A DNA stretch of 64,000 bases, from contig NZ_BNJJ01000017.1 of the NCBI RefSeq assembly GCF_016587435.1, forward strand, positions 153,202-217,201, given 5' to 3'. Below, piece by piece: positions 7,712 to 15,723 of this stretch (within the stretch, counting starts at the first letter, position 1; the number at the start of each line of letters is the position of its first letter). The DNA comes from Dictyobacter formicarum (GTDB lineage Bacteria > Chloroflexota > Ktedonobacteria > Ktedonobacterales > Ktedonobacteraceae). The notes beneath the pieces are model-generated. The model was not told where the DNA came from. It did no database searches and saw only the letters and a program-made list of their open reading frames with translations. Both the position numbers and the translations under genes were made by a program.

Positions 7712-8288
7712 GGCTTCCCTGCTTCAATACCTGAACAATCTGTTCCGTTTTGCGTTTCGCTCGGCGCTGCCCATACAACCTGGCGCAGCATGAGTAGATC
7801 ATGCTGGTCAGATCAGCGAGCAAGTCTTCGGTCCCATTCTCTGCTTGATTGACGACTTCAATCTCTCGCCCGTAGGTCTTGAGCAACGTTTCGATGTAGC
7901 GAAAACCAAAGCGCGTCCCACGATCCTTGTGTTCAATCACAATACGCCCAATGCTCGGATCAGCGAGCAGCGCGAGAAACTTGGGTCGATTGTCATTGAC
8001 TCCCGATCCGATTTCTTTGACAACTTTACTCACCTGATAGCCACGCACAGTACAGTAGGCAACCAATCGCTCAGCCTGGCTGTCCAGGTTTGCTTTGTTC
8101 TCTGCGGACGACACTCGCGTGTAGACGGCAACGTTGGACATGGAAGGCGCTTCTTTCACGGGGACCGGTTCTGTGATCAGAATAGTCCCCGTATCCATTT
8201 GGTGTCCAGAGATCTTGCCTGCCTTGTACCACCTCCAGGCGGTGCGGTAGCTAATGCCCTGTTGTTTCGCATAATCGATCAATTTCAT
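7677..8288 (-). CDS. tnpA: IS607-type serine recombinase TnpA
   Basis: A 203-residue small serine recombinase that moves the element. Residues 1-45 form a MerR-like helix-turn-helix (YAKQQGISYRTAWRWYKAGK). The catalytic domain begins at about 53 with VAVYTRVSSAENKANLDSQ, which contains the nucleophilic serine, and continues through conserved Arg/Asp segments (NDNRPKFLALLADPSIGRIV, EHKDRGTRFG). The N-terminal placement of the DNA-binding domain is characteristic of IS607. It appears intact and overlaps tnpB. Confidence 0.92.
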   Translation of the reverse strand: MKLIDYAKQQGISYRTAWRWYKAGKISGHQMDTGTILITEPVPVKEAPSMSNVAVYTRVSSAENKANLDSQAERLVAYCTVRGYQVSKVVKEIGSGVNDNRPKFLALLADPSIGRIVIEHKDRGTRFGFRYIETLLKTYGREIEVVNQAENGTEDLLADLTSMIYSCCARLYGQRRAKRKTEQIVQVLKQGSHEETQETCEEG

Positions 8289-8294
8289 AGCGTA

Positions 8295-8323
8295 ATTATA
8301 GCATACATGGCAGCTTTTGTCTA
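8295..8323 (-). promoter_or_regulatory. Promoter of the IS607 operon
   Basis: Minus-strand TAGACA (8318-8323), a 17-bp spacer and TATAAT (8295-8300). The -10 box ends six bases before the tnpA ATG, so the transcript should be leaderless or nearly so. No Shine-Dalgarno sequence fits in the gap. Confidence 0.65.
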
Positions 8324-8357
8324 TAGCTGTCTATTAATCGAGCGAACGTTTTCAATA

Positions 8358-8415
8358 CTGCCGGATCGAAATGTATGAGTGGACTCCTAAGGTTAGCTCA
8401 TCAGCCACTGCATAA
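8358..8415 (+). pseudogene. GNAT acetyltransferase, 3' end beyond the IS607 insertion
   Basis: Joined to 6250 it continues the frame as YCRIEMYEWTPKVSSSATA and a TAA at 8413. This is the expected last strand of the GNAT protein. It overlaps the tail of the convergent MBL gene by about 20 bases. Confidence 0.8.
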
Positions 8416-9340
8416 TGTAGCGGACGTTGGCGTTATGGGCTCCGCTATAGAATGAGCGGTCGAGGGGATCAGGAATTTCGATCATGCGAGATGCGTCAGT
8501 AACCACCTCATCGAGCGAGTAGTCAATAAGGGTAGAGGCCCGCTCTAAGTCTGCCTCTGTTGGAATCTGGCGTGTCAGCACGGTGCGGCAGCGCCGTTCT
8601 ATCTCTCGAAAATAGGTTAGATTCGCGTTGATGATGCCCGGGCTGGTTGTTCCACCGTGCGAGCAGAGGACGTGTTGGGGTTGGAAGCTTGCGAAACGCT
8701 CCAGGGTTGTGAACATGCTCTGCACGCCAGCAACGTTTTCTATCAACGGCACAGGCGTCTCAACGGCGTCGAACGCGAGCAACAATCGCAGTTCAGGGAT
8801 CCAGGCGGCAATATGATCCTGGCAATGTCCCGGCGCACTAAATAGCTCAACCGTCAGATCGCCACCATACAGCGAGAGCCTGTCATGAAAGGTTATTGTC
8901 GGAGGAGTGAGGGCGACCGAATGGAAATGGTTGGGATAGCTGCTCTGAAAGTTGGCCAGAAACGTCTGCTCTTTCTCTGACTGCAGGCGTGTTCGACAAT
9001 GCTCGTGCGCGATAATTGGCATGGTCCGCTCTCCTGTAAAGTAGCTGTTCCCCCAGGCATGATCCCAGTCCGCGTGGCTATTCATGACCAGCAATGGTCG
9101 TTTGACGGGATCAGCTGATATATCCTCGAAGACCGTGGACATATCCTCAGGGCGAATCAACGTATCACAAAGCAGACGAAATCGATCCGTTACCAGAAGA
9201 TAACAATCGACCTCCATCCCATCGAACTCTTCTGGCCCTGAGAAGTTGTTGGGGCAGACACGTAGACGGCTACCGCGATAGACGCGCACCCGATTATCCT
9301 GGCTCATCTCGGGCACAGCAAAGATATCTGACATTGGCAT
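8393..9340 (-). CDS. MBL-fold metallohydrolase
   Basis: A 315-residue cytosolic metallo-beta-lactamase-fold protein, a hydrolase family with a two-metal centre. The first metal motif is NSHADWDHAWG (HxHxDH type, with Ala-Asp-Trp between ligands). GHCQDHIAAW supplies the next His, LLLAFDAVE the bridging Asp, and VLCSHGG the last His. The start at 9340 follows GGAG by eight bases. It stands alone, convergent with the broken GNAT gene. The substrate cannot be told; lactonase, glyoxalase-like and sulfatase-like roles all occur in the family. Confidence 0.82.
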   Translation of the reverse strand: MPMSDIFAVPEMSQDNRVRVYRGSRLRVCPNNFSGPEEFDGMEVDCYLLVTDRFRLLCDTLIRPEDMSTVFEDISADPVKRPLLVMNSHADWDHAWGNSYFTGERTMPIIAHEHCRTRLQSEKEQTFLANFQSSYPNHFHSVALTPPTITFHDRLSLYGGDLTVELFSAPGHCQDHIAAWIPELRLLLAFDAVETPVPLIENVAGVQSMFTTLERFASFQPQHVLCSHGGTTSPGIINANLTYFREIERRCRTVLTRQIPTEADLERASTLIDYSLDEVVTDASRMIEIPDPLDRSFYSGAHNANVRYIMQWLMS

Positions 9341-9460
9341 TGGTTCGGCTCCAATCTATTGAGGTATGTTGTTGATCGACGATTTATGCTTCTCATCTTA
9401 ACCTTTCCTCGCCAGTTCTGTCCATCTGATGAAACATGTTTCTAACTGCCGATATAATGC

Positions 9461-9503
9461 TCATATTACTGCAACACCGTTTTCGATAGTTGCAGTAATA
9501 TGA
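9461..9503. promoter_or_regulatory. Perfect 15-bp inverted repeat
   Basis: TCATATTACTGCAAC (9461-9475) and its exact complement at 9489-9503, 13 bases apart. It lies between the MBL gene and a monooxygenase remnant. There is no strong T-run, so it may be an operator or an orphaned terminator. Confidence 0.45.
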
Positions 9504-9521
9504 AATCCGAGGCGGCCTTGC

Positions 9522-9812
9522 TTATTCAAATGCAAGGCATAGTATTTTTCTCAGAACCTGCTCCAGAGTCTGGGTGGGATCTGATGGTAATATATGGATG
9601 CGCCAGGCAATGAATCCGTCGGGGCGCACCAGTACGGCCCCAGTAGTGGTGATGCCATAGGCTGATTGGAATTGATGCTCTGGATCGGCGTATGCTTGAT
9701 GATCTCCAATACCGTAGACGGTGAGTGGAATATTTAGTTTGTTGGATGCATTGGTAATGGGTTCGGACCAGGCGCTGCTGTCGGCGGTTTTGCTCCAATC
9801 TGTGATAAAAAA
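9522..9812 (-). pseudogene. 3' remnant of an aromatic-ring FAD monooxygenase
   Basis: The minus-strand frame ending at the TAA 9522-9524 encodes about 95 residues with the C-terminal thioredoxin-like domain of PheA/TfdB-type flavin hydroxylases. The core segment is YGITTTGAVLVRPDGFIAWR, preceded by LNIPLTVYGIGD and followed by LEQVLRKILC. The FAD- and substrate-binding domains (about 400 residues) are absent, because the large regulator gene begins at 9897. It is a clear truncated relic, with no start codon or ribosome site at its 5' edge. Confidence 0.7.
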
Positions 9813-9851
9813 TGATAGAAGGAAGGCATAGATGAGCAGTATAAAGTGGAG

Positions 9852-9874
9852 GAGGGTGATGCCGCATCACCCTC
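9852..9874 (-). terminator. Terminator hairpin of the LuxR/LAL gene
   Basis: A 10-bp stem GAGGGTGATG/CATCACCCTC with a 3-base loop, 22 bases past the regulator stop codon. Confidence 0.6.
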
Positions 9875-9896
9875 GCTGGTGAAATTTGAGCACCGC

Positions 9897-12800
9897 TTAG
9901 AAAAGACGACGACGTTGAATAGTGGTCTGCAACTCGCGGCGAGTATGCACGCCGAGCTTGCGATAGATACTGCGCACCTGAGTCTTTACAGTATTAATCG
10001 AGACGACCAACTCGCGTGCGATCTGGGGATAAGAAAGGTCCGCCAGCAACAGGCGTAGCACATGCTGCTCCTGACGCGATAGCGGCTCAGGCGTAGCCAT
10101 AAAGGGTGTGCTGGTTGGTCCAAAGGCCTGGAGCAGAGATTGCAGATAACGGGCTAGTGCGGGTTCATATATCTGCCGCTGCAACGAGCGCAGCAGAACC
10201 GCAGTCTCTTCCCCCTGATCCAGAAACAGGCGGTGGTAGCCCTCAGTATGGGTACGTATAAGGATCGTCTGCAGTGTTTGACGCACTTGAAGGGTACGAC
10301 GCTGGTCATATTGTATTCTAGCCACCAGCAGCTGCATCTCCAGCCATGCACGTTCACGCCCGGCAGCCTGCGCGGCTTCTTGTAGTCGAGAGAGCAAGCT
10401 AGCAGCCGTTGAGAAATCCTTCTGGAGTACCAGCAGGTGGGCCTGCAGCACATCAAACTGCTCCTGGAGTGGCTCTGGTATTCCCGTTGCCTGGGGAATG
10501 ATCGTAGAGAGTTGATGCTGAACGGTGGCGGTATCACCCTCCAGCAGCAGGAAATGGAGCTGACAGAGTTTGACCTCGTAGGCAAGTGGCTGATGATCTG
10601 GCAGACGAGTTAGCAGAGCAGACAGACGCTGCTGAGCCTGGCCTTTTTGTCCACGCGCATAAGCGATACGCGCCAGTACCAGAGCGGCCTGCGTCTGTAA
10701 CGTCTGGCTCTGTAGTTGCTCACCCAGGGCAATCGCTTCTTGCGCAGCGCGCTCTGCCGCGTCCAGATCATTCCACTCATAGAATAAACGCGCCTGGCCA
10801 ATCAAGGCCAGCGATAGATCTTCTACATCTCCTAATTCTCTGGCTTCTTGCAGGACAGACTGATAGCAAGAGGCCGCCAGTCGTAACGCTCCCTGTTCAA
10901 GGTATACGAGTCCCAGGGCCAATGTGCAGCTACGAGCCCCATGCAGATGATGCAGGGACGCCCAGATAGCCTGTGCCTCCTGTAGCGTTTCCTTCGCTCG
11001 TAAGAGCTGACCGGCAAAAAGCTCGCCCGAGCCAAGGATATTCAGGCTCATGCCTCGCCAATGCCTGGCCTCAGCAGGCAGCAACTCCAGGGCCTGGCGA
11101 GCGTAGTTTGCGGCCCGCTCAACGTCGCCGTGCCAGATAGCATGTTGGGCCCGGAACGCAAAGACTTCTCCTAGACGGACCGTATTATCTTGCGCGCGCC
11201 AGCACTCCTCGGCGTGGAGCAACAGAGCATCGATTTGAGCCAGGGCAGCACTGGACGGCGGTGAGGGAGCAAAGCTTAAAGAGAGCACCCTGGCATAGCT
11301 CAAGCAGAGCAAAGGATGGAGGTAGAGTTCTTGTTCTGGTAATTGTTCCAACCAACGACGCAGAGTATGAAACTCTTGCAGGTCATCGAAACCCTGTAGT
11401 GAGAGTATCTGCACCATAATATCGGCGGCTAATGACCTCTCCTCGGCCCACAGGGCGGCCTCGATAGCCTCGGTCAGCATATGGTGCTGCTGATACCAGA
11501 TGCTGGCCTGGCGCGCCGCCTGTAGTATTTTCTCCCTCTCAATGCGATGTCTGGCCTCGGCACGCAGTGCTTCAGCAAAGAGTGGATGGTAGCGATACCA
11601 GGGGCCCGGACCTTCCAACTGCTCCAGGAACAGACCGCGCTGTGCCAGGGATTGCAGGAGCGACGCACTATTCCGTTTATTGGTTACCGCATCACAGAGG
11701 GAAGGCGTCAGGCGATTAAGCATGCTGGTGTGCAACAGAAATGCTTGCAGACTTGCTGGTAGTGTATTCAGAACCTCGTCAATAAAATATTCGTGCAAAG
11801 GTAGTGGCTGGCGAACAAAGCTCGCCAGTTGCTGTTCAAGCGTCTGAGGGGCCTGAGCTTTTTGCAGCGAGAGCGCAAACAGACGCAGACCAGCTGCCCA
11901 ACCTTCCAGCCGGGTGTCGATCTGCTGGAGTACCTGGGGAGTCAAAGGGTGGGGAAAAAGAGGCTGCAAAAATGCCGCTAATTCTCCAGGCGTAAAGCGC
12001 AACTCGGCCGTCCCGATTTCACATAGTTCACCCCGAATACGCAACTGCGTCAGTGGCAGGGCCGGCGTGCTACGGGTAATAATAATCAGGTGCATGGTGT
12101 GGGGCAGGTGATCAAGGAAGAATGCTAGCGTTTGATGGATAGTGGGAGAGGTAATCAAATGATAATCTTCCAGCACCAGGATGCCCGGCTCAGTAATGTG
12201 GGCCAGAGCATTCAAGAAGTAGGTGAGGATGGTATCCAGGAAATTTCTCTCATGGAGATGCTGTGAGATCAAGGCCAGTTGCTCAAGAGCAGGCTGTCCT
12301 GGATCGGGCTGGAAAACCTGGCAAGCCGTCATCACATAACGCCAGAAGCGCACTGGATCATTATCATTGGCATCCAGAGATAGCCAGGCCAGGGTGGGAA
12401 GACGCTGCTGCGCCCTGCGCGTGGCCTGCCATTGACTGATCAGCGTAGTCTTGCCACTGCCTGCAGGCGCCGTGAGCAGAGTTAAACGACGCTCCAGTCC
12501 CGAGTCAAGTAACGTAAACAGGCGTTCGCGGGGCACCAGAGACGAAGCAACATGTGGCAGCTGAAACTTTGGTTCAAGCAGAGGAGCTGGCAGCGTACCC
12601 TGCAACTCTAAGCCCACCTCCTCCAGACGAGAACTAGTTATATCAATGCTCTTGCCCACATAGCGCTTAACAATACGCTTGCCCTGGCGTTGATAAGCAT
12701 ACCAGTAGCCCTCATCAGTATGTTTGCGCGTCTCTTTGAGCATATTGAAACTCTGCTGCTCGCCTTGAAACGAAAAGGACTTATGGGTATTCAACCAATC

Positions 12801-12908
12801 GAGCCAGGCAGGTCCTACAGCAGCTAATAGAAAACGGTCGTGCTCGTATAGCTCGTAACGACAAAGTATGCTCGACCACTTTAACGTAAAGAGCGCAGAC
12901 TTTGGCAT
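9897..12908 (-). CDS. MalT/LAL-type LuxR transcriptional regulator (1003 residues)
   Basis: A very large cytosolic regulator. Residues 1-100 hold an unusual N-terminal region (WYAYQRQGKRIVKRYVGKS) seen in Ktedonobacteria-type proteins and perhaps a DNA- or ligand-binding arm. The STAND-type ATPase follows, with Walker A APAGSGKTTL near residue 150 and Walker B GILVLEDYHL. A long tetratricopeptide-like helical sensor region runs to about 930. A C-terminal LuxR helix-turn-helix (LSRQEQHVLRLLLADLSYPQ, then SINTVKTQVRSIYRKLG) ends the protein. MalT-type proteins bind ATP and an inducer, oligomerise and activate transcription. The start at 12908 follows GAGAGAGG. The target genes are unknown. Confidence 0.9.
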   Translation of the reverse strand: MPKSALFTLKWSSILCRYELYEHDRFLLAAVGPAWLDWLNTHKSFSFQGEQQSFNMLKETRKHTDEGYWYAYQRQGKRIVKRYVGKSIDITSSRLEEVGLELQGTLPAPLLEPKFQLPHVASSLVPRERLFTLLDSGLERRLTLLTAPAGSGKTTLISQWQATRRAQQRLPTLAWLSLDANDNDPVRFWRYVMTACQVFQPDPGQPALEQLALISQHLHERNFLDTILTYFLNALAHITEPGILVLEDYHLITSPTIHQTLAFFLDHLPHTMHLIIITRSTPALPLTQLRIRGELCEIGTAELRFTPGELAAFLQPLFPHPLTPQVLQQIDTRLEGWAAGLRLFALSLQKAQAPQTLEQQLASFVRQPLPLHEYFIDEVLNTLPASLQAFLLHTSMLNRLTPSLCDAVTNKRNSASLLQSLAQRGLFLEQLEGPGPWYRYHPLFAEALRAEARHRIEREKILQAARQASIWYQQHHMLTEAIEAALWAEERSLAADIMVQILSLQGFDDLQEFHTLRRWLEQLPEQELYLHPLLCLSYARVLSLSFAPSPPSSAALAQIDALLLHAEECWRAQDNTVRLGEVFAFRAQHAIWHGDVERAANYARQALELLPAEARHWRGMSLNILGSGELFAGQLLRAKETLQEAQAIWASLHHLHGARSCTLALGLVYLEQGALRLAASCYQSVLQEARELGDVEDLSLALIGQARLFYEWNDLDAAERAAQEAIALGEQLQSQTLQTQAALVLARIAYARGQKGQAQQRLSALLTRLPDHQPLAYEVKLCQLHFLLLEGDTATVQHQLSTIIPQATGIPEPLQEQFDVLQAHLLVLQKDFSTAASLLSRLQEAAQAAGRERAWLEMQLLVARIQYDQRRTLQVRQTLQTILIRTHTEGYHRLFLDQGEETAVLLRSLQRQIYEPALARYLQSLLQAFGPTSTPFMATPEPLSRQEQHVLRLLLADLSYPQIARELVVSINTVKTQVRSIYRKLGVHTRRELQTTIQRRRLF

Positions 12909-13102
12909 AGTAGCCTCTCTCTCATCTCATATTTTGTTCCCCAAAAATTCTCTAACAAAGAGTATAAAAGGTCGTGGCAAGCTATACAAGTCAGCATTAG
13001 CATTGTCTTGCAAGCCAGTGGATGATTTTTGGGAAACATAAGTGGGTGAAAACTGAATAATTCTAGCCGCAATATTCCCGCTATCGCATTGCAATTCAAT
13101 GT

Positions 13103-13160
13103 GATGAGATGTAAGATTTTAGTGCGGGTCGAGGGGGGAGGATAGAAATTACATCTTATC
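13103..13160. repeat. Near-perfect inverted repeat in the intergenic gap
   Basis: GATGAGATGTAA (13103-13114) pairs with TTACATCTTATC (13149-13160) at 11 of 12 positions. The 12909-13531 gap holds no gene that I can see, only this and the two palindromes listed next. Confidence 0.3.
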
Positions 13161-13280
13161 CCACATAGATGCCATGAAAATATTGCAGTATTAGTAGAAC
13201 AAACTACAGCACTGTGATAGCACGAAATGGTGGTACGATTGATGGTGTCGCACTAGCGTCAGTGAACACCTGAACCTTCA

Positions 13281-13340
13281 TATCAGATAGATCTGATACA
13301 ACCCTATCGAAGATAAATTGCATATCCGTGTGCGATATGC
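13281..13340. promoter_or_regulatory. Two palindromes upstream of the MFS gene
   Basis: TATCAGAT-AG-ATCTGATA (13281-13298) is a perfect 8-bp dyad with a 2-base spacer. GCATATC-N7-GATATGC (13320-13340) is a perfect 7-bp dyad. Both lie 190-250 bases before the MFS start, in the size range of dimeric repressor sites. No cognate regulator is adjacent. Confidence 0.4.
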
Positions 13341-13531
13341 CCACTCTTATTAACTCCAGAGTAGATAGCGCAATCTTTATCCAAAAAATGGGACGAATTG
13401 AAGTCTAACGTCATGTGACGTGAATATATAAATAGTGTACCACCATACGTTGATTAAGTAGAATTATAAGCAAACCAATGCAATTTTTTTGATGTCCCAT
13501 TTGCAACTACATATGAAGGTTGTAGTTTTTC

Positions 13532-14836
13532 ATGTCATACGGAACCATACGAACGAATCAGACGCTACTTTTTATTGCTTGTTGTTTTACATTTATTGCA
13601 AATGGACTACTAGGGGTCTTACCAGCAGCAAGTTTAGTTGTTTTAGCACAGAACACTCACATAGCCACCAGTACAGCGGGGCTCATTTTTACAGTCAGTT
13701 CATTAGGAACAATCATCGCAGTTGTCATAAGTAATGCACTGATGAAACGAGTTGGAGCAAAAGCGGTCGTGATAGCTGGCCTGGCAGGCTTGATTATCTC
13801 CAGCATCATAATTCCACTGGCCCGGCAATTCAATATCTGGTTGACAGCGGAAATGCTACAGGGAATGAGCATCGGACTGATAAATATTGGCATCATCATG
13901 ACTTTGACGCTGAATTTCGGCGACACGTTGAGCGAAAAATTGAACATGCTGCATGGTTCTGTTGGCATCGGTTCACTACTCGCGCCGATTTTCCTATCAT
14001 ATGCACTGTCGTTCACTAGAAGTGCGCTACCGGCATTCATCGGTACAGCGTTTGCAGGATTGGTGTGCTTGCTGACATTTTATGTCTTACGCTTTCAAAC
14101 CAGGGCTGCTCTGCTGACCACCAGCGCCGAGCCATATGTAGAGCCGTCATCGCTGATGCCAGACCAGCCCAGGCAAGCATTCAAGCAAACATTGCTGTGG
14201 CTGATTGCCTTGCAGATTTGTCTGTATGTAGGAGCTGAAGCAGGTTTTAGCAACTGGGTAGTCACTGCTATCAGCCAGGCCGCAAGCATCAGCATCCAGC
14301 TGGCAACGCCAGCGGCAACACTATTCTGGATCGGCATAACCGCCGGGCGCATGGCGGTAGCACGCCTAATGAAACAAGGCTACCTCACCGACGCCCAGAT
14401 GCTCTACATCAGCATGCTTGGTGGAGGAGCTTGCGGCGTATTATTAATCGTCTGCATGCAGGCACCAAGCATCTGTTTTATCGCCAGCTTTGGAGTAGGA
14501 CTCTTTCTAGGGCCCATTTTTCCAACCTTGCAAGCCATCGCCACCCGACGTTTCGACCGCGTACCGGCCCTGGTTTCCAGCGTCGTTATGGTGAGCTCAG
14601 GCTTTGCCGGAATGACCATTCCACTATCAATCGGAATGCTCATCTCACTCGTAGGGGCACGCGAAGTCATGATGGTACCTGCATTACTCTGTTTGCTCGT
14701 AGCCTTTCCATACTACCTGGCCAACAGGAAAGAACAGAAGATCGTTGCCTACCGGCAGCAGCAAATGGAGCAGGTTGAGCTACCCGTTTACGATCTCCCC
14801 ACAATTCAATTGCCGGTAGTGGAAAGCGTAGCATAA
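13532..14836 (+). CDS. MFS transporter
   Basis: A 434-residue inner-membrane major facilitator with about twelve hydrophobic segments. The N-terminal half shows SSLGTIIAVVISNALMKRVG, the loop 2-3 region of the fold. The central loop (residues 205-225) is hydrophilic. The C-terminal half includes FGVGLFLGPIFPTLQAIATR, reminiscent of sugar/FucP-like or unassigned MFS porters. The ribosome site is weak (GAAGG about 13 bases upstream). The gene is a singleton closed by a terminator. Substrate unknown. Confidence 0.82.
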   Translation: MSYGTIRTNQTLLFIACCFTFIANGLLGVLPAASLVVLAQNTHIATSTAGLIFTVSSLGTIIAVVISNALMKRVGAKAVVIAGLAGLIISSIIIPLARQFNIWLTAEMLQGMSIGLINIGIIMTLTLNFGDTLSEKLNMLHGSVGIGSLLAPIFLSYALSFTRSALPAFIGTAFAGLVCLLTFYVLRFQTRAALLTTSAEPYVEPSSLMPDQPRQAFKQTLLWLIALQICLYVGAEAGFSNWVVTAISQAASISIQLATPAATLFWIGITAGRMAVARLMKQGYLTDAQMLYISMLGGGACGVLLIVCMQAPSICFIASFGVGLFLGPIFPTLQAIATRRFDRVPALVSSVVMVSSGFAGMTIPLSIGMLISLVGAREVMMVPALLCLLVAFPYYLANRKEQKIVAYRQQQMEQVELPVYDLPTIQLPVVESVA

Positions 14837-14930
14837 GCAACACTGTTAGCCGATGAATTAACCCTGGCTGTTGAATGAAGGCTAACATCCTGATAATTGA
14901 ACTATTGCAATCGATCATGAATAGCCAAAT

Positions 14931-14977
14931 AAAAAGAAGCGTTGTCGTACAACTTCCGTACTGCGACGCTTCTTTTT
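14931..14977 (+). terminator. Terminator of the MFS gene
   Basis: AAAAAGAAGCG (14931-14941) pairs with CGCTTCTTTTT (14967-14977). The upper stem GTAC/GTAC is separated by an internal loop, and the hairpin ends in a T-run. Confidence 0.7.
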
Positions 14978-15081
14978 GTGCGCGCAGGCTGATACACTAA
15001 ATTTGTAAAACGCTAGCCACCTTTCAGCGTAGTAATAAGCGATAGCCGTAATGAGTGTATCCTCAAGAAAGGGAACTTCTC

Positions 15082-15333
15082 ATGTTTCGATTTTTACACA
15101 GAAGCTGGCGAGCGGCGCCGATTCCAGAGGTGAGCCTGAGGCCAGATATATATGAGGAAGAGCGAAAGGCTCGGCTGGAAGAAGAAAGGAAGCGCCAGAG
15201 TGCCCGGCAAGAAGCACTGCAAGAGGCGCGACAAAAAAATGGTCCACTAAAATTGGGAGATGCTGAAGCACAGCTGAAGCGTATCTCCGAAGAAGTTACC
15301 CTTGAGGCTGCTGAAAGGAAAAAGAGGGGATAA
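15082..15333 (+). CDS. Small charged coiled-coil protein
   Basis: An 83-residue hypothetical protein. I start it at 15082, where AAAGGGAA lies nine bases upstream, rather than at 15055. After a basic N-terminus (FRFLHRSWRAAP) the sequence from about residue 22 is almost uninterrupted Glu/Arg/Lys/Ala helix (EEERKARLEEERKRQSARQ) and predicts a coiled coil. There is no signal peptide or membrane span. I do not recognise a family. It may be a scaffold or nucleic-acid-associated protein. Confidence 0.55.
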   Translation: MFRFLHRSWRAAPIPEVSLRPDIYEEERKARLEEERKRQSARQEALQEARQKNGPLKLGDAEAQLKRISEEVTLEAAERKKRG

Positions 15334-15611
15334 AGTTGCGCTCGAAGCGCCCAGGTACCTCTTGCATATTTTAGCAGGAGCACGTTATACTTTTTAGTAT
15401 TCATAAGATAGCCAATTAAAAGGAAACGTGTAATGTTCGCTCATTATTGACGCTGACCTGCTTCACAACAAACACATCTCCGATCGCAACTCAGTAGCTT
15501 AGTTGTTACTGAGAAGAACTTCTATTGCATATTACTGTTTCCGTGGATGCGCCGATCTCACCGCTGTGCGCGTCTATCTATCTCCATTCGAGCTCCTCCT
15601 CGTTTTTTCGA

Positions 15612-15696
15612 GTCAAAGCGGAGGCAAGCTCCGCACTATGTACGGAAAATCCAGGTCAAAAGCGGAGGCAAGCTCCGCACCTATGTACGGAAAATC
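15612..15696 (+). repeat. Two tandem 40-42-bp repeats with internal hairpins
   Basis: Units 15612-15651 and 15655-15696 differ only by two single-base insertions. Each contains GCGGAG-GCAAG-CTCCGC, a 6-bp hairpin, followed by TATGTACGGAAAATC. They sit directly before the kinase start and may be leader or REP-like elements. The remaining 15334-15611 has no gene. Confidence 0.7.
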
Positions 15697-15723
15697 GATA
15701 CCAGATATGAGGAGAAACTCGTT

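Larger units (their letters stand above)
6251..8357 (-). mobile_element. Complete IS607-family insertion sequence
   Basis: About 2.1 kb containing a serine-recombinase tnpA and tnpB in the order typical of IS607 (tnpA first, overlapping tnpB). The ends are placed by rejoining the GNAT reading frame. CAGGAATA (to 6250) plus CTGCCGG (from 8358) restores a continuous protein ending. AATA occurs at both junctions (6247-6250 and 8354-8357), so the crossover lies within these four bases. There are no terminal inverted repeats, as expected for IS607. Confidence 0.88.
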
